From Vreelandella zhanjiangensis DSM 21076 (GTDB lineage Bacteria; Pseudomonadota; Gammaproteobacteria; Pseudomonadales; Halomonadaceae): 64,000 nt of DNA. The position numbers and the translations under genes are program-made. Shown here piece after piece: positions 10,513 to 20,404 of the stretch (the stretch's first letter is position 1; the number at the start of each line of letters is the position of its first letter). The notes beneath the pieces were generated by a model. It searched no databases. It was given only the letters and a program-made list of their open reading frames with translations, and had not been told where the DNA came from. The stretch is from positions 806,001 to 870,000 of the forward strand of contig NZ_KB898646.1 of the NCBI RefSeq assembly GCF_000377665.1. The letters are read 5' to 3'.

Positions 10513-11103
10513 CTACCCCCGCCTTTTCTGCTGGCGCTCACGGTTATTGGCTTTTGCCCGCTCGCTTTTGCGCAGCATCACCCAGGTAGCACCAAGGCCG
10601 CCTTCTGAAGGCTGTGCGGATACATAAGCCTGCACTTCATCGAATTGGCTCAGCCATTTGGCTAAATACGAGCGCAGAACGTTGGCGGGGCTATCCAGTT
10701 CACGCCCCCGACCGTGAACAATCATTACTGAGCGCAGGTCGTTGGCGTAAGCCTCTTGAATAAAAGGAAACACCATTCTTCGACATTCAGCCAGCGGACG
10801 CCGCAGTAAGTGCAGCTGGGCCTGCACGCTATACCCGCCGTGCTTCAGCTTATCGACGACGCCCTGCTGGGTACCCTCACGGCGATATTCAATAGGATCA
10901 AAGGGGGGCAGCAAATCGACAAAGTCATCGGATAGAAAGTTACGCTCGCCAATGGCTTCTTCAGCACGTTCCCGCCTGGCAAGCTGTGCTTCGGAGGGGC
11001 TTTGCCGACGATTCCCCGCATCGGCACGATTGCTACGCGGCAGCGGTTTTACATCGCCAATAAAGGCTCGGAAATCCATATCATCACGAAGTGGCTGGTT
11101 CAT
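10513..11103 (-). CDS. Smr-domain protein (YdaL/SmrA-like)
   Basis: A 196-residue protein with a C-terminal Smr (small MutS-related) domain, a fold found in nucleases that act on nicked DNA or on mRNA at stalled ribosomes. The glycine-rich signature 'VMIVHGRGRE' and the closing 'GGLGATWVMLRKS' are clear. The first Smr motif, usually DLHG as in SmrB and MutS2, reads 'LHLLRRPLAECR' here, the form that fits the YdaL/SmrA subgroup better than SmrB. The N-terminal 80 residues are charged and probably unstructured. The tail is strongly basic. It is monocistronic and convergent with the cysI operon. Confidence 0.85.
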   Translation of the reverse strand: MNQPLRDDMDFRAFIGDVKPLPRSNRADAGNRRQSPSEAQLARRERAEEAIGERNFLSDDFVDLLPPFDPIEYRREGTQQGVVDKLKHGGYSVQAQLHLLRRPLAECRRMVFPFIQEAYANDLRSVMIVHGRGRELDSPANVLRSYLAKWLSQFDEVQAYVSAQPSEGGLGATWVMLRKSERAKANNRERQQKRRG

Positions 11104-11236
11104 TACAGGCTCCTCCGATAAGGTCTAACCATTATCCTAGCAAACCCTGGCGCATTGCTTAAGTAGATTGCTTAAGGCTTGCCTCGATTAAAACCGCGCG
11201 CCAAGCTATACGTCCAACGTTTTTAAAGGTTAACCA

Positions 11237-11707
11237 ATGGTCTGGATCAAAAAAGCGATCAGCATAGCGGTTTTATTAGTGTTGGCAGCTGCCACATGGC
11301 TGTGGCTTACCATGTTAAGCCCCTGGTTATATTCGCCCCCCGATGACGGACAGACGGTAGAGCAACGCACTCATCAGCTGTTTGTGTATGGAACGCTACG
11401 CTATGCAGCTATCCGCTGGATCGTTTTTGGTGGGTCAGGCAACCCCGAAGCCGCCGTACTGGAAGGTTACGAACGTGATGGATTAAACCTAACGCCACAA
11501 CCCGAGAGTCATGTCGACGGTTTAAAGTTAACCGTCACGCACCAGGAGCTGGCACGGCTCGACCGCTATGAACGTCTGGGAATTCGCTATGAGCGGATCG
11601 AAAAGCAGCTGGCGGATGGCAGTAGCGCGTGGGTGTATGTCAGATTATCTGAATTCAGTCATCTGCTTACGTCACCTCCTGCCAGGCAGATAGCTCTGAT
11701 ACCATAA
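11237..11707 (+). CDS. Membrane-anchored gamma-glutamylcyclotransferase-like (AIG2/GGCT) protein
   Basis: A 156-residue protein with an N-terminal hydrophobic helix (about residues 8-30) followed by a GGCT-like domain. The substrate-loop motif 'LFVYGTLRY' (about 49-57) and the later 'ELARLDRYE', whose Glu matches the family acid, are present. Family members form 5-oxoproline from gamma-glutamyl amines or peptides, but many bacterial versions have no tested activity. The membrane anchor suggests action at the inner face of the envelope or in the periplasm. A short AAGG precedes the ATG. It lies upstream of wrbA but about 50 bases apart. Confidence 0.75.
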   Translation: MVWIKKAISIAVLLVLAAATWLWLTMLSPWLYSPPDDGQTVEQRTHQLFVYGTLRYAAIRWIVFGGSGNPEAAVLEGYERDGLNLTPQPESHVDGLKLTVTHQELARLDRYERLGIRYERIEKQLADGSSAWVYVRLSEFSHLLTSPPARQIALIP

Positions 11708-11732
11708 GCACATAAGCGATAGCATTTATTGA

Positions 11733-12778
<1,046 letters not shown>

Positions 12779-12843
12779 TATCTGCGCTTGAGCTTTATCT
12801 GAAGAGTAGCCAACATAAATAAAATTTAAGGGGAGATCCGCTA

Positions 12844-13488
12844 ATGACCCGCAATATTGCCGACATCCGGCGTGACTACGAAGGTGGGCGGCTTGATGAG
12901 GCGCACACAGCCCAGGGGCCATTCGCTCTGTTTGACGAATGGTTCAGCCTTGCCATGGAACAGGAGCCTAAAGACGCCAATGCCATGACGCTGGCGACAG
13001 TTGATAGCCAAGGGCGTCCCCACGCACGCGTGGTGTTACTCAAGGGCTTTGACGAGCGTGGCATGGTATTTTTTACCAACTACCATAGCCACAAAGGCAG
13101 CGAACTGAGTAACGTTCCGTTTGCCGCCATGACGTTTTGGTGGCCCTCGCTCGCGCGCCAGGTGCGTATCGAAGGCCCGGTTGAGCAGGTTGCGCTCTCA
13201 GAGTCGGATGAATACTTTGCCAGTCGCCCGCGCGGCAGCCAGCTGGGCGCGTGGATTGCCACACAAAGCGTTGTGATCCCTGACCGTAACTGGATCGAGG
13301 AGCGTCAAAAACGCTTTGAGCAAGCCTATGAGGGCCAGGAAATACCCCGGCCTATTCATTGGGGCGGCTACCGACTCTCCCCCGAGATGATTGAATTCTG
13401 GCAGGGACAGCCCAGTCGACTTCACGACCGTATTCGCTTTGAACGCCGCGATGGCGGTGAGTGGGGGCAGTTCCGCCTGGCCCCGTAA
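12844..13488 (+). CDS. pdxH: Pyridoxamine/pyridoxine 5'-phosphate oxidase
   Basis: A 214-residue FMN enzyme that oxidises pyridoxine or pyridoxamine 5'-phosphate to the cofactor pyridoxal 5'-phosphate. It has the split-barrel core with 'DSQGRPHARVVLLKGFDERG' around residues 60-80 and the C-terminal signature 'RLHDRIRFERR' followed by 'FRLAP'. E. coli PdxH is 218 residues. GGGGAG lies 8 bases before the ATG. It is a single gene, convergent with the acetyltransferase gene, with a shared inverted repeat between. Confidence 0.97.
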   Translation: MTRNIADIRRDYEGGRLDEAHTAQGPFALFDEWFSLAMEQEPKDANAMTLATVDSQGRPHARVVLLKGFDERGMVFFTNYHSHKGSELSNVPFAAMTFWWPSLARQVRIEGPVEQVALSESDEYFASRPRGSQLGAWIATQSVVIPDRNWIEERQKRFEQAYEGQEIPRPIHWGGYRLSPEMIEFWQGQPSRLHDRIRFERRDGGEWGQFRLAP

Positions 13489-13505
13489 AGCTGAATCCAA
13501 ATAAG

Positions 13506-13534
13506 ATCAGGCCTGCTAACTATGCAGGCCTGAT
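13506..13534. terminator. Inverted repeat between pdxH and patZ-like gene
   Basis: An 11-bp perfect stem (ATCAGGCCTGC/GCAGGCCTGAT, 7-base loop) in the gap between two converging genes. The T tract is poor on both sides, so terminator function is likely but not certain. Confidence 0.6.
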
Positions 13535-13561
13535 TCACTCTGGCGATGATTACTGAAATAG

Positions 13562-16309
13562 TTAGTCAGGCAGGCTTTCCAGGCGGTGGCGCTGCCACTC
13601 GCTTTCGGGTTCGTTCAAGCGCAGCACGGCATCAATCACCTGTTCTTCCATGTTGTAACGGCATTTGAATCCCAAGTGCTTCATCAGCGCGCGCATGGGA
13701 TGGTTGTCCACCATGATTTTGCCGATCATTTCGAGCGTGCCAATATGGGTGCAGTAGTCGATCATCTTCTTCATTAGTAAACTGCCAATCCCCAGCCCCT
13801 GTAGGTCATCACGGATAATCACTGAAAACTCGGTGCGTATATTGTCAGGGTCGTTCCATACCCGCACGACGCCCAGCATTTGTTTGCTGCCATCGGCGTG
13901 CTGATGTTCAGCGATAAACGCCATTTGTCGATCGTAATTGATATGCGACAGTATCGATAAATCGCGCTGGGTCAGATTGGATTTATTGTGAAAGTAGCGA
14001 AAACGAATGCTTTCTTCAGAGAGCTGGCGATGAAACGTGGTAATCAACGGCGCATCTTCGGCCCGAATAGGTCGTGCCTCTACCTGCCAACCGTTTTTAA
14101 GCGTTACCCATTCGCGTAGCTCCTCTGGGTAAGGCATGATGGCAAAACGCGCCGGGGCGCCTAAATCCAGCGCAAAATCCACGGCGAGCACGCCGTCACG
14201 GTTTAGCAGTAACGGATTGATCTCAAGGCCACGCAGATCGACTAAGTCCGAGGCCATCTGAGAGAGCTTGACCAGCAGCTGGCATAACCGCTCGATATCA
14301 CGTTCAGGCTCTGCTGAGTGCTCGCTAATCAATGATGCCGCGTGAGTTCTACCCACCATGTCGGCGGCCAGGCTCATATTCAATGGCGGCAGCGCCACCT
14401 GGCGATCCGCCAGAATATTAACTTTGTAGCCACCAATGCCAAACACGATTAACGGGCCAAAAACCGGATCACGGGTAATACCCGCACAAATCTGCATGGA
14501 GTGTTTGCCACGTTGCATGGGCTGAAGGCAATACTCGCGAATGGCGTACTGCGGAAACTTCTCCTGCACTTTGTCACCCAGCTGGCGCATACCCTGGGCA
14601 ACATGGCTGGGCGTTTCCAGGTCTTGCAGCAGACCTGCGGAAATTTTGTGGGGATGCTTACGGTACCGGTACGGCCGGCAATTACCTTCGTGAATGACTT
14701 TGAGGGCCATGGGCCCCTGAATTTGTTGCGCCGCGGTTTCGGCTTCATCTGGATTGGTCAAATAGACGCTTGGCGCCGTTGGAATCCCGTACGCCGCCAA
14801 CACCTGAGCCGTTTCTGAGTGGGTAAGCGTCTGTCGCCCCTGCTCTTTTGCTTGAGCAATCAGCGCCCGACACTGAGCGCGTATTTCTGGGCTGGTCGAA
14901 AACGGCAAGCTTGGGGGAATTTCATGCAGCAAAGCCTGAACACGCTGGTAATCCACCATATGCATAAACGCTTTAACGGCTTTCTCAGGGGAAATATAGG
15001 TAGGAATGCCTGCCCTATTACACAGGTGGCGCGCGTTGAGCGCTTCTTTAAGCCCCATCCAGCTTGTGAGCAAGTTACGCCGAAATTGCTTACGATTATC
15101 TATCAATGCCTGAGCAGTGACCGCCGAGGGAGCTAGACGTGTCGGGGCGTGAACCACTAGCACGGCATCAACGTTGGTATCGGCTGCGACAATCTCCAGC
15201 GCTTCAACAAACCGTTCGGGCGTTGCGTTACCGCCAAGGTCTACCGGATTTTCGCCCGGTTTGCTCATATCGACCTGGCTTTTATGCAGCGCGGCCTGGG
15301 TTTCCGGGCTAAATTCTGCAAGCTTACCGCCAGCGCTAATCAACTTATCAATCGCCAGCATTGCCGGGCCCAGTCCGTTGGAAACGATGGCGAGCCGATC
15401 GCCGCGCAGCGGTTTCATGCGCGAGAGCGTTTCCAGCGCATCCAGCAGCTCATCGGAATCATCGACCCGCACTACCCCGGCGCGTGCGAACGCCGCATCA
15501 AACACCACATCGCGATTGGCAATGCCGGGCGTAGGCGCCATGCCGGAAATATCCGATTGCGGTGTCCGGCCGCTTTTTATCGCCAATACCAAGCGGTTAC
15601 GGGAAGCATCCCGCACGGAGGTCATAAAGTGCTGGGCATCGGTGATGCGCTCCAGGTGCAACAAGATTGCCTGAGCGGGGGAAAACTGATTGACGTAATC
15701 GATCAGATCCGGCAACAGGACATCCACACTATCGCCAACGGTGATTAAATGCGAAAACCCGACATCACGCCCCGCTGCCCAATCAATCATGCCGTTGGCA
15801 AGCATGCCTGATTGCCCTAAGTACGCCACGCGGCCTGCTTTAACCGGCTGGCTAGCGTAGGAGGCATTCAGATGTTTGCCCGGCACGATCAATCCCATGC
15901 ATTCCGGGCCTAGCACGCGGATACCCGAAGCTAGCGCCGCTTTCAGCATCCGCTCACGGATAGAGCCCTTGTTGTCGCTATCGCGGTCCAGATAGGCACC
16001 GCCAGAAAGCACAAGCGCGGCTTTAACGCCAAACTGCCCCAAGCGTTTTATTAACCTAGGCACGCCTGCAATCGGAGAGCAGACCACGGCCAAGTCGGGC
16101 ACTTCGGGTAAATCCGCTACACTGCTGAAACAGGGTACGCCCAATACCTCGTCGTACCCTTTGGGGTTTACCGCCCACAGCGTGCCTTTAAAGCCGCCTT
16201 CTTGCAGGTTGCCAAGGACTAGTCCACCCAGCGAGGCTGGTTTTTCAGAGGCACCGAACACCGCCAGCGTGCGAGGTTCAAAGAAATGGTGCAAAAAGCG
16301 CGTACTCAA
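13562..16309 (-). CDS. PatZ/Pka-type protein lysine acetyltransferase (ADP-forming acyl-CoA synthetase-like domains plus GNAT)
   Basis: A 915-residue cytosolic protein. It begins with a CoA-binding domain ('LAVFGASEKPASLGG', about residues 14-28), continues with the succinyl-CoA-ligase-like and ATP-grasp parts ('GPMALKVIH' near 535, 'LEINPLLLNRDGVLAVD' near 720), and ends in a GNAT acetyltransferase domain ('DDLQGLGIGSLLMKKMIDYC' near 850). This is the layout of E. coli PatZ/Pka (886 residues), which acetylates lysines such as that of acetyl-CoA synthetase and is inactive as a synthetase. The frame opens at 16369, but TTG 16309 is chosen: GAGGAGG lies 7 bases upstream and homologues start at this point. 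It is divergent from a deacetylase-like gene only about 105 bases away. Confidence 0.92.
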   Translation of the reverse strand: MSTRFLHHFFEPRTLAVFGASEKPASLGGLVLGNLQEGGFKGTLWAVNPKGYDEVLGVPCFSSVADLPEVPDLAVVCSPIAGVPRLIKRLGQFGVKAALVLSGGAYLDRDSDNKGSIRERMLKAALASGIRVLGPECMGLIVPGKHLNASYASQPVKAGRVAYLGQSGMLANGMIDWAAGRDVGFSHLITVGDSVDVLLPDLIDYVNQFSPAQAILLHLERITDAQHFMTSVRDASRNRLVLAIKSGRTPQSDISGMAPTPGIANRDVVFDAAFARAGVVRVDDSDELLDALETLSRMKPLRGDRLAIVSNGLGPAMLAIDKLISAGGKLAEFSPETQAALHKSQVDMSKPGENPVDLGGNATPERFVEALEIVAADTNVDAVLVVHAPTRLAPSAVTAQALIDNRKQFRRNLLTSWMGLKEALNARHLCNRAGIPTYISPEKAVKAFMHMVDYQRVQALLHEIPPSLPFSTSPEIRAQCRALIAQAKEQGRQTLTHSETAQVLAAYGIPTAPSVYLTNPDEAETAAQQIQGPMALKVIHEGNCRPYRYRKHPHKISAGLLQDLETPSHVAQGMRQLGDKVQEKFPQYAIREYCLQPMQRGKHSMQICAGITRDPVFGPLIVFGIGGYKVNILADRQVALPPLNMSLAADMVGRTHAASLISEHSAEPERDIERLCQLLVKLSQMASDLVDLRGLEINPLLLNRDGVLAVDFALDLGAPARFAIMPYPEELREWVTLKNGWQVEARPIRAEDAPLITTFHRQLSEESIRFRYFHNKSNLTQRDLSILSHINYDRQMAFIAEHQHADGSKQMLGVVRVWNDPDNIRTEFSVIIRDDLQGLGIGSLLMKKMIDYCTHIGTLEMIGKIMVDNHPMRALMKHLGFKCRYNMEEQVIDAVLRLNEPESEWQRHRLESLPD

Positions 16310-16414
16310 ATGTGAGCCTCCTCTGAAATAGATAGCGACGGTGTACGACTTATTGACACTGTCGCGCAAGCCCCGGAGGCGATTAAGGTGGCCTCAATAC
16401 AATGGAGCGCTTGA

Positions 16415-17356
16415 ATGATTACTGCCTACCTTACCCACCCCGACTGCTCATTGCACCATATGGGGCCTGAGCATCCTGAAAGCCCGCAGCGTCTGGAAGC
16501 TATCCGCGCGCGTCTCTCGCTTGCGGGTTTATTACAGCAGACCATGCAAGCCGATGCCAAAGAAGCTAGCCGTGACGCCTTGATCAGAGTACACCCAATC
16601 AGGCACCTGGATGCTCTAGATAAGTGTTTGCCGAGTGAGGGGATTGCAGCGCTGGATAGCGAAACCCTGATGAACCCGGATAGCTTAAAGGCTGCGCGGG
16701 TAGCTGCAGGTGCCGTTGTTAAAGGCGTTGATCAGGTATTTAAACGTCAGGCAGATAACGTTTTTTGCGCGGTAAGACCCCCAGGCCACCACGCTGAAGC
16801 AACGGATGCCATGGGGTTTTGTTTTTACAATAATATCGCCGTAGGTGCTGCGCATGCCCGCGATACTTACGGCGCCAAGCGCATTGCCATACTCGATTTC
16901 GATGTTCATCAGTGCAATGGAACGATCGATATTTTTAAAGACCAGCCTGATGTGCTGATCTGCACGAGTTTTCAATATCCGTTCTACCCATGGCGATATC
17001 TGCGCAGCGAATGGAAAAATGTCGTCAATACACCTCTGGACGCCGGTACCGAAGGACCCGAATTTCGTCGCCTTATCGAAAGCCAATGGCTACCCGCCCT
17101 TCACGCGTTCAAGCCTGATCTGGTGATGATATCCGCCGGGTTCGACGCCCATCGTGATGACCCCATGGGTGATATTTGCCTGGATGATGAAGACTTCTAT
17201 TGGGTGACCCATCTGGCAATGGAAATTGCTACGTTGTACGCCGATAACCGCGTTGTTTCCGTGCTGGAAGGTGGTTACAACCCCAAATCGCTAGGCAGCG
17301 GCGCCGAAGCCCATTTAAAAGCCCTGCTGGGGCTGCCTTTCAAAGAAGGCGATTAA
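16415..17356 (+). CDS. Histone deacetylase-family amidohydrolase
   Basis: A 313-residue zinc amidohydrolase of the class II HDAC/acetoin-utilisation type. Visible active-site parts are 'RPPGHHAE' (His125, His126), the zinc ligands Asp163 and His165 in 'DFDVHQCNGT', Asp244 in 'SAGFDAHRDDP' and the catalytic Tyr288 in 'LEGGYN'. The motif normally read as DVHHGNGT has Gln and Cys at 166-167. The family removes acetyl groups from lysines, polyamines or other amides. Sitting head to head with a PatZ-like acetyltransferase, it may reverse its action, though that is inference. GGAG precedes the ATG. Confidence 0.9.
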   Translation: MITAYLTHPDCSLHHMGPEHPESPQRLEAIRARLSLAGLLQQTMQADAKEASRDALIRVHPIRHLDALDKCLPSEGIAALDSETLMNPDSLKAARVAAGAVVKGVDQVFKRQADNVFCAVRPPGHHAEATDAMGFCFYNNIAVGAAHARDTYGAKRIAILDFDVHQCNGTIDIFKDQPDVLICTSFQYPFYPWRYLRSEWKNVVNTPLDAGTEGPEFRRLIESQWLPALHAFKPDLVMISAGFDAHRDDPMGDICLDDEDFYWVTHLAMEIATLYADNRVVSVLEGGYNPKSLGSGAEAHLKALLGLPFKEGD

Positions 17357-17432
17357 TGCATCAGCTAATGCCCTGGGACGCCTTGGCGCTATGGTACTAT
17401 GGCGATTACTGCTGTTTTTTAACGTGATCCCA

Positions 17433-18065
17433 ATGACCGCCACTTCTGAAGAACATGCTGCGCTGCGTATTGCTTCCGGCAGCAAGCCGTTTGTCGAACC
17501 CCTACGCTTGGGTGGGCGGCTTAAACAGATACGTCTTGCTAACCAATGGACGCTTGAAGATGTAAGCCAGCGCACGGGGCTAGCGCGTTCGACGCTTTCA
17601 AAAATCGAAAATGATCAGGTCTCGCCTACGTTTAGCGTGGTTCAAAAACTTACCACAGGGCTTAATATCGACCTGCCCCAGCTATTTACGCCACCCAAGC
17701 GTGAGCGCTATACCATGGGCCGACGTGATCTTACCCGCAAAGGCAAAGGGCAGCTGCACCCAACCCCTACCTACGAACATGAACTGCTTGGCCATCAGTT
17801 GGCGCAAAAGCGCATGATTCCGTTTAAAACCATTGTACGAGCGCGCAGCTTCGAGGAGTACCACCAGTGGGTACGCCACGATGGCGAAGAGTTTTTGATG
17901 GTACTTCACGGCGATATCATGCTTTACAGCGAGTTTTATGCCCCTTTGATACTTACCGAAGGCGACAGCATTTATTTTGATAGCGATATGGGCCACGCAC
18001 TGGTATCCACCAGTGCGGATGACGCCGTAGTACTCTCGGTATGTACTCGAGGCGAGGCGGCTTAA
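17433..18065 (+). CDS. XRE-family transcription regulator with C-terminal cupin domain
   Basis: A 210-residue regulator. A helix-turn-helix of the Cro/CI type spans about residues 24-80 ('LKQIRLANQWTLEDVSQRTG', 'LARSTLSKIENDQVSPT'). A cupin sensor domain covers the C-terminal half ('HDGEEFLMVLHGDIMLYSE', 'LTEGDSIYFDSDMGHAL'). Members sense small molecules and often control neighbouring catabolic or polyamine genes. The frame opens at 17391, but ATG 17433 gives a start nearer the domain; no strong ribosome-binding site supports either. It lies 76 bases after the deacetylase-like gene and may be in one transcript with it. Its end overlaps that of tusE by 4 bases. Confidence 0.87.
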   Translation: MTATSEEHAALRIASGSKPFVEPLRLGGRLKQIRLANQWTLEDVSQRTGLARSTLSKIENDQVSPTFSVVQKLTTGLNIDLPQLFTPPKRERYTMGRRDLTRKGKGQLHPTPTYEHELLGHQLAQKRMIPFKTIVRARSFEEYHQWVRHDGEEFLMVLHGDIMLYSEFYAPLILTEGDSIYFDSDMGHALVSTSADDAVVLSVCTRGEAA

Positions 18066-18412
18066 AGGCAGTTAGTTGGCTTGGGCAGCCCGGCAAGGCG
18101 TGCAATGCGCTTAGGTGGGCTGCCGGGAAACAGCGTCATCAGGTATATCGACGTGCCCTTTTCCTCACCCAATGCATTCTTGGTAGCTTTAACCAGTGGC
18201 CGCATGGCCGGCGCCATTTCATAGCGCTGGTAAAAATCCCGTACAACGTCGATTAATTCCCAATGCTCGTCGGTCAGTACTAGCCCTTCATCTGACGCAA
18301 GCAGTTCAGCGACCGATTTCGACCACGCAGACTGTTCAACTAGATATCCTTCAGGATCAAGGCCAATTTTTTTGGATGAATCAAGATAACGGTATATTTT
18401 TACATCTGACAT
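18062..18412 (-). CDS. tusE: Sulfur relay protein TusE (DsrC family)
   Basis: A 116-residue DsrC-like protein that accepts a persulfide sulfur from TusBCD and passes it to MnmA for 2-thiolation of tRNA wobble uridine. The C-terminal arm ends 'RLAGLPKPTNCL' with the functional penultimate Cys. The second upstream Cys found in dissimilatory DsrC is absent, so TusE is the right subgroup. 'DEHWELIDVVRDFYQRYEMA' is the typical core. It is the last gene of tusDCBE, one base after tusB. Confidence 0.93.
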   Translation of the reverse strand: MSDVKIYRYLDSSKKIGLDPEGYLVEQSAWSKSVAELLASDEGLVLTDEHWELIDVVRDFYQRYEMAPAMRPLVKATKNALGEEKGTSIYLMTLFPGSPPKRIARLAGLPKPTNCL

Positions 18413-18413
18413 A

Positions 18414-18701
18414 TTAATACCATGTCACAGTCTGAAGGTGGTGCTCCGTTAAGGAGACAAAGCCGTTCATATCTACTGTAGGAAATACGTGCGCGTCTAC
18501 CATCTCGCCAAGCCCCGAGGCAGACACGTCTTCCGCCAGTAAGTAAATACGTGAGTGATAGTCCTGCCAGCCTTCCCAATGTGGTTTTAGTGCCGCCTGT
18601 ACACCTTCTTCAATCAACAGCACTGCATCTTCGCAGCCAACGGCTTGCTGCATCTGTTGCGCTGCATCGCTACCCGGCGCCTTGGTTAAAATATGCAACA
18701 T
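18414..18701 (-). CDS. tusB: Sulfur relay subunit TusB (DsrH family)
   Basis: A 95-residue DsrH-like subunit of the TusBCD heterohexamer. It starts 'MLHILTKAP' and has 'AVLLIEEGVQAALK', typical of the family. The frame extends far upstream, but that part overlaps tusC and is not family-like, so ATG 18701 is chosen. It lies 13 bases after tusC. Confidence 0.9.
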   Translation of the reverse strand: MLHILTKAPGSDAAQQMQQAVGCEDAVLLIEEGVQAALKPHWEGWQDYHSRIYLLAEDVSASGLGEMVDAHVFPTVDMNGFVSLTEHHLQTVTWY

Positions 18702-18714
18702 GGTAGGTATTCCG

Positions 18715-19080
18715 CTAAAAATTAAGTATGTGCGAATATTGCTGCATAAACGCAGACATAGCCTCAGGCTCCAACAGACGCACATTATCACGCAGTGCAG
18801 CTGAAGGTACGCCAATGGCCGCCAAAGAGGCCTCAGAGGTCCACAGGTTCTCAATATCGTACATTTCCAGCATATCCATGGTAGGTAAGCTGGCTTTTTG
18901 CCCTGGTGCTCCGCTGCCCTGCTCTTTTAACAGCGCCATTATACCCTGCCCCAGAAACAGTAAATCGACAGGTTGGCCAAAAGCGGCGGCCACCAGCGCC
19001 GCATCTAGACCCTCGCGGAGCAAATTAGAGCTATAAGGCGCATGCCGAATTATCACCAGCAAATTTTCTGAATCAGTCAT
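18715..19080 (-). CDS. tusC: Sulfur relay subunit TusC (DsrF family)
   Basis: A 121-residue DsrF-like subunit. The signature 'IIRHAPYSSNLLREGLDAAL' (about residues 10-29) followed by 'DLLFLGQGIMALL' is clear. It assembles with TusB and TusD in the cytosol. It lies between tusD (9 bases upstream) and tusB. Confidence 0.92.
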   Translation of the reverse strand: MTDSENLLVIIRHAPYSSNLLREGLDAALVAAAFGQPVDLLFLGQGIMALLKEQGSGAPGQKASLPTMDMLEMYDIENLWTSEASLAAIGVPSAALRDNVRLLEPEAMSAFMQQYSHILNF

Positions 19081-19089
19081 TATGCCCTC

Positions 19090-19479
19090 TTAAGCAAACG
19101 TGATGAGCCGATCACAGCGCTTCTGCAAGGTGAGCAGCTGGCCAAGCCCCGTTAATTCAAAAGGTGCTTCCAGATTAAACGATGTTTTGCCGTGGCGCTG
19201 CGCTTCTGCTTCGCTTAGAAGCCCGCGCCTGAGGGCTGCAGCAATGCATACATCCAGCGCAACGTTGTGCAAGTGATGGAGCTCAACCCACGCATCACGC
19301 AGGTTAAGTTCATCCTGTGGGGGAGTCATAAGAGAAGAGGCGTTATGGACACCTTCGTGATAAAAGAACACCCCTGCCAAACGGTGCCCTTGAGCGATGA
19401 CTGCTTGAGCAAAGCGCAAAGCAGAGTGAGGTGCTTGACTGGTATACGGCGCACCCATTACCAATAAACCATACTCCAT
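19090..19479 (-). CDS. tusD: Sulfurtransferase TusD (DsrE family)
   Basis: A 129-residue DsrE-like subunit. It starts 'MEYGLLVMGAPYTSQ', has 'GVFFYHEGVHNASSL', and carries the sulfur-accepting Cys in 'VALDVCIAAALRRG' (near residue 78). The frame is open to 19560, but that stretch contains the terminator of the upstream yccA gene, so ATG 19479 is chosen; no strong ribosome-binding site is seen. First gene of tusDCBE. Confidence 0.92.
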   Translation of the reverse strand: MEYGLLVMGAPYTSQAPHSALRFAQAVIAQGHRLAGVFFYHEGVHNASSLMTPPQDELNLRDAWVELHHLHNVALDVCIAAALRRGLLSEAEAQRHGKTSFNLEAPFELTGLGQLLTLQKRCDRLITFA

Positions 19480-19503
19480 TGCGTTAAATCCGAATCCGGT
19501 AGC

Positions 19504-19535
19504 CAAAAAAAGACAGACCCTACAAGTAGGGTCTG
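19504..19535 (-). terminator. Rho-independent terminator between yccA and tusD
   Basis: A 10-bp perfect stem (CAGACCCTAC/GTAGGGTCTG, 2-base loop) with a run of A to its left, which is the T tract on the minus strand. It separates the yccA transcript from tusDCBE, so tusD probably has its own promoter or depends on readthrough. Confidence 0.85.
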
Positions 19536-19560
19536 CCCGTTTACTAACCACTAATCGCAA

Positions 19561-20241
19561 TTAGTCGTTGCTCATAATACCCAAGATAGACAGCAGGCTT
19601 ACAAACAAGTTATAGATAGAGACATACAGCGTCACAGTAGCCAAAATGTAGTTCGTTTCACCGGCGCGGTGAATGATCTCACTGGTCTGGTAAAGAATCG
19701 CAGCTGATGCGAACAGAACAAAACCCGCCGATACCATCAATGAAAGTGCCGGGATGTTGAAGATTAAACCAGCGACCATGGCCAGGATCAAAACGATCGC
19801 GCCAGCCAGCAGGAAGTTACCCAGGAAGCTGAAATCTTTTTTCGTGGTTAAAGCCACTGCGGAAAGGCCGAAGAACGTAAGGCCTGTCATCGCCAATGCA
19901 TTCATGATCAGCGCACCGCCGTTAGGCAGCGTTAAATAGGCTGAAATGATCGGGCCTAGGGTAAAGCCCATAAAACCGGTAAAGGCAAACGTTGCCAGTA
20001 AGCCAGCAGCTGAGTTAGCCGTTTTATGCACCAGGAACATCAAGCCATAAGCACCAATAAAGAACACAAATATGTTCATTTGTTGGACGCCCATTGCAAC
20101 GGATGCGCCTGCCATCACTGCGGAGAAAAGCAGTGTCATTGCGAGTAATGCGTAAGTGTTACGTAGCACTTTGTTGGTGCTTACGCTGTTGGCAACACCG
20201 CTTGATCGCGTATGTGCCGTGTTCAGGTCGTTATAAGCCAT
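19561..20241 (-). CDS. Bax inhibitor-1/YccA family membrane protein
   Basis: A 226-residue protein with seven hydrophobic helices and the BI-1 family layout, including 'TGLTFFGLSAVALTTKKDFS' around residues 119-138 and an Asp near the C-terminus. E. coli YccA (219 residues) is a substrate and modulator of the FtsH membrane protease, and yccA neighbours tusE there as well. Some BI-1 proteins leak Ca2+; which role holds here cannot be told. GGGGAG lies 9 bases before the ATG. Confidence 0.9.
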   Translation of the reverse strand: MAYNDLNTAHTRSSGVANSVSTNKVLRNTYALLAMTLLFSAVMAGASVAMGVQQMNIFVFFIGAYGLMFLVHKTANSAAGLLATFAFTGFMGFTLGPIISAYLTLPNGGALIMNALAMTGLTFFGLSAVALTTKKDFSFLGNFLLAGAIVLILAMVAGLIFNIPALSLMVSAGFVLFASAAILYQTSEIIHRAGETNYILATVTLYVSIYNLFVSLLSILGIMSND

Positions 20242-20404
20242 CTCTTAATGCTCCCCAAATAATGTTGCTTACAATAGACCAGCATGCCGTCACCAAGTTC
20301 CAGACGCAAGCCCTTATCGTACCGAAACTAAAGTACCCAACCTTTTTCTAACGAAAGGATAGTCAGCTATGCTTATTTTTTCGACTGACGGAGATACTTT
20401 GACA

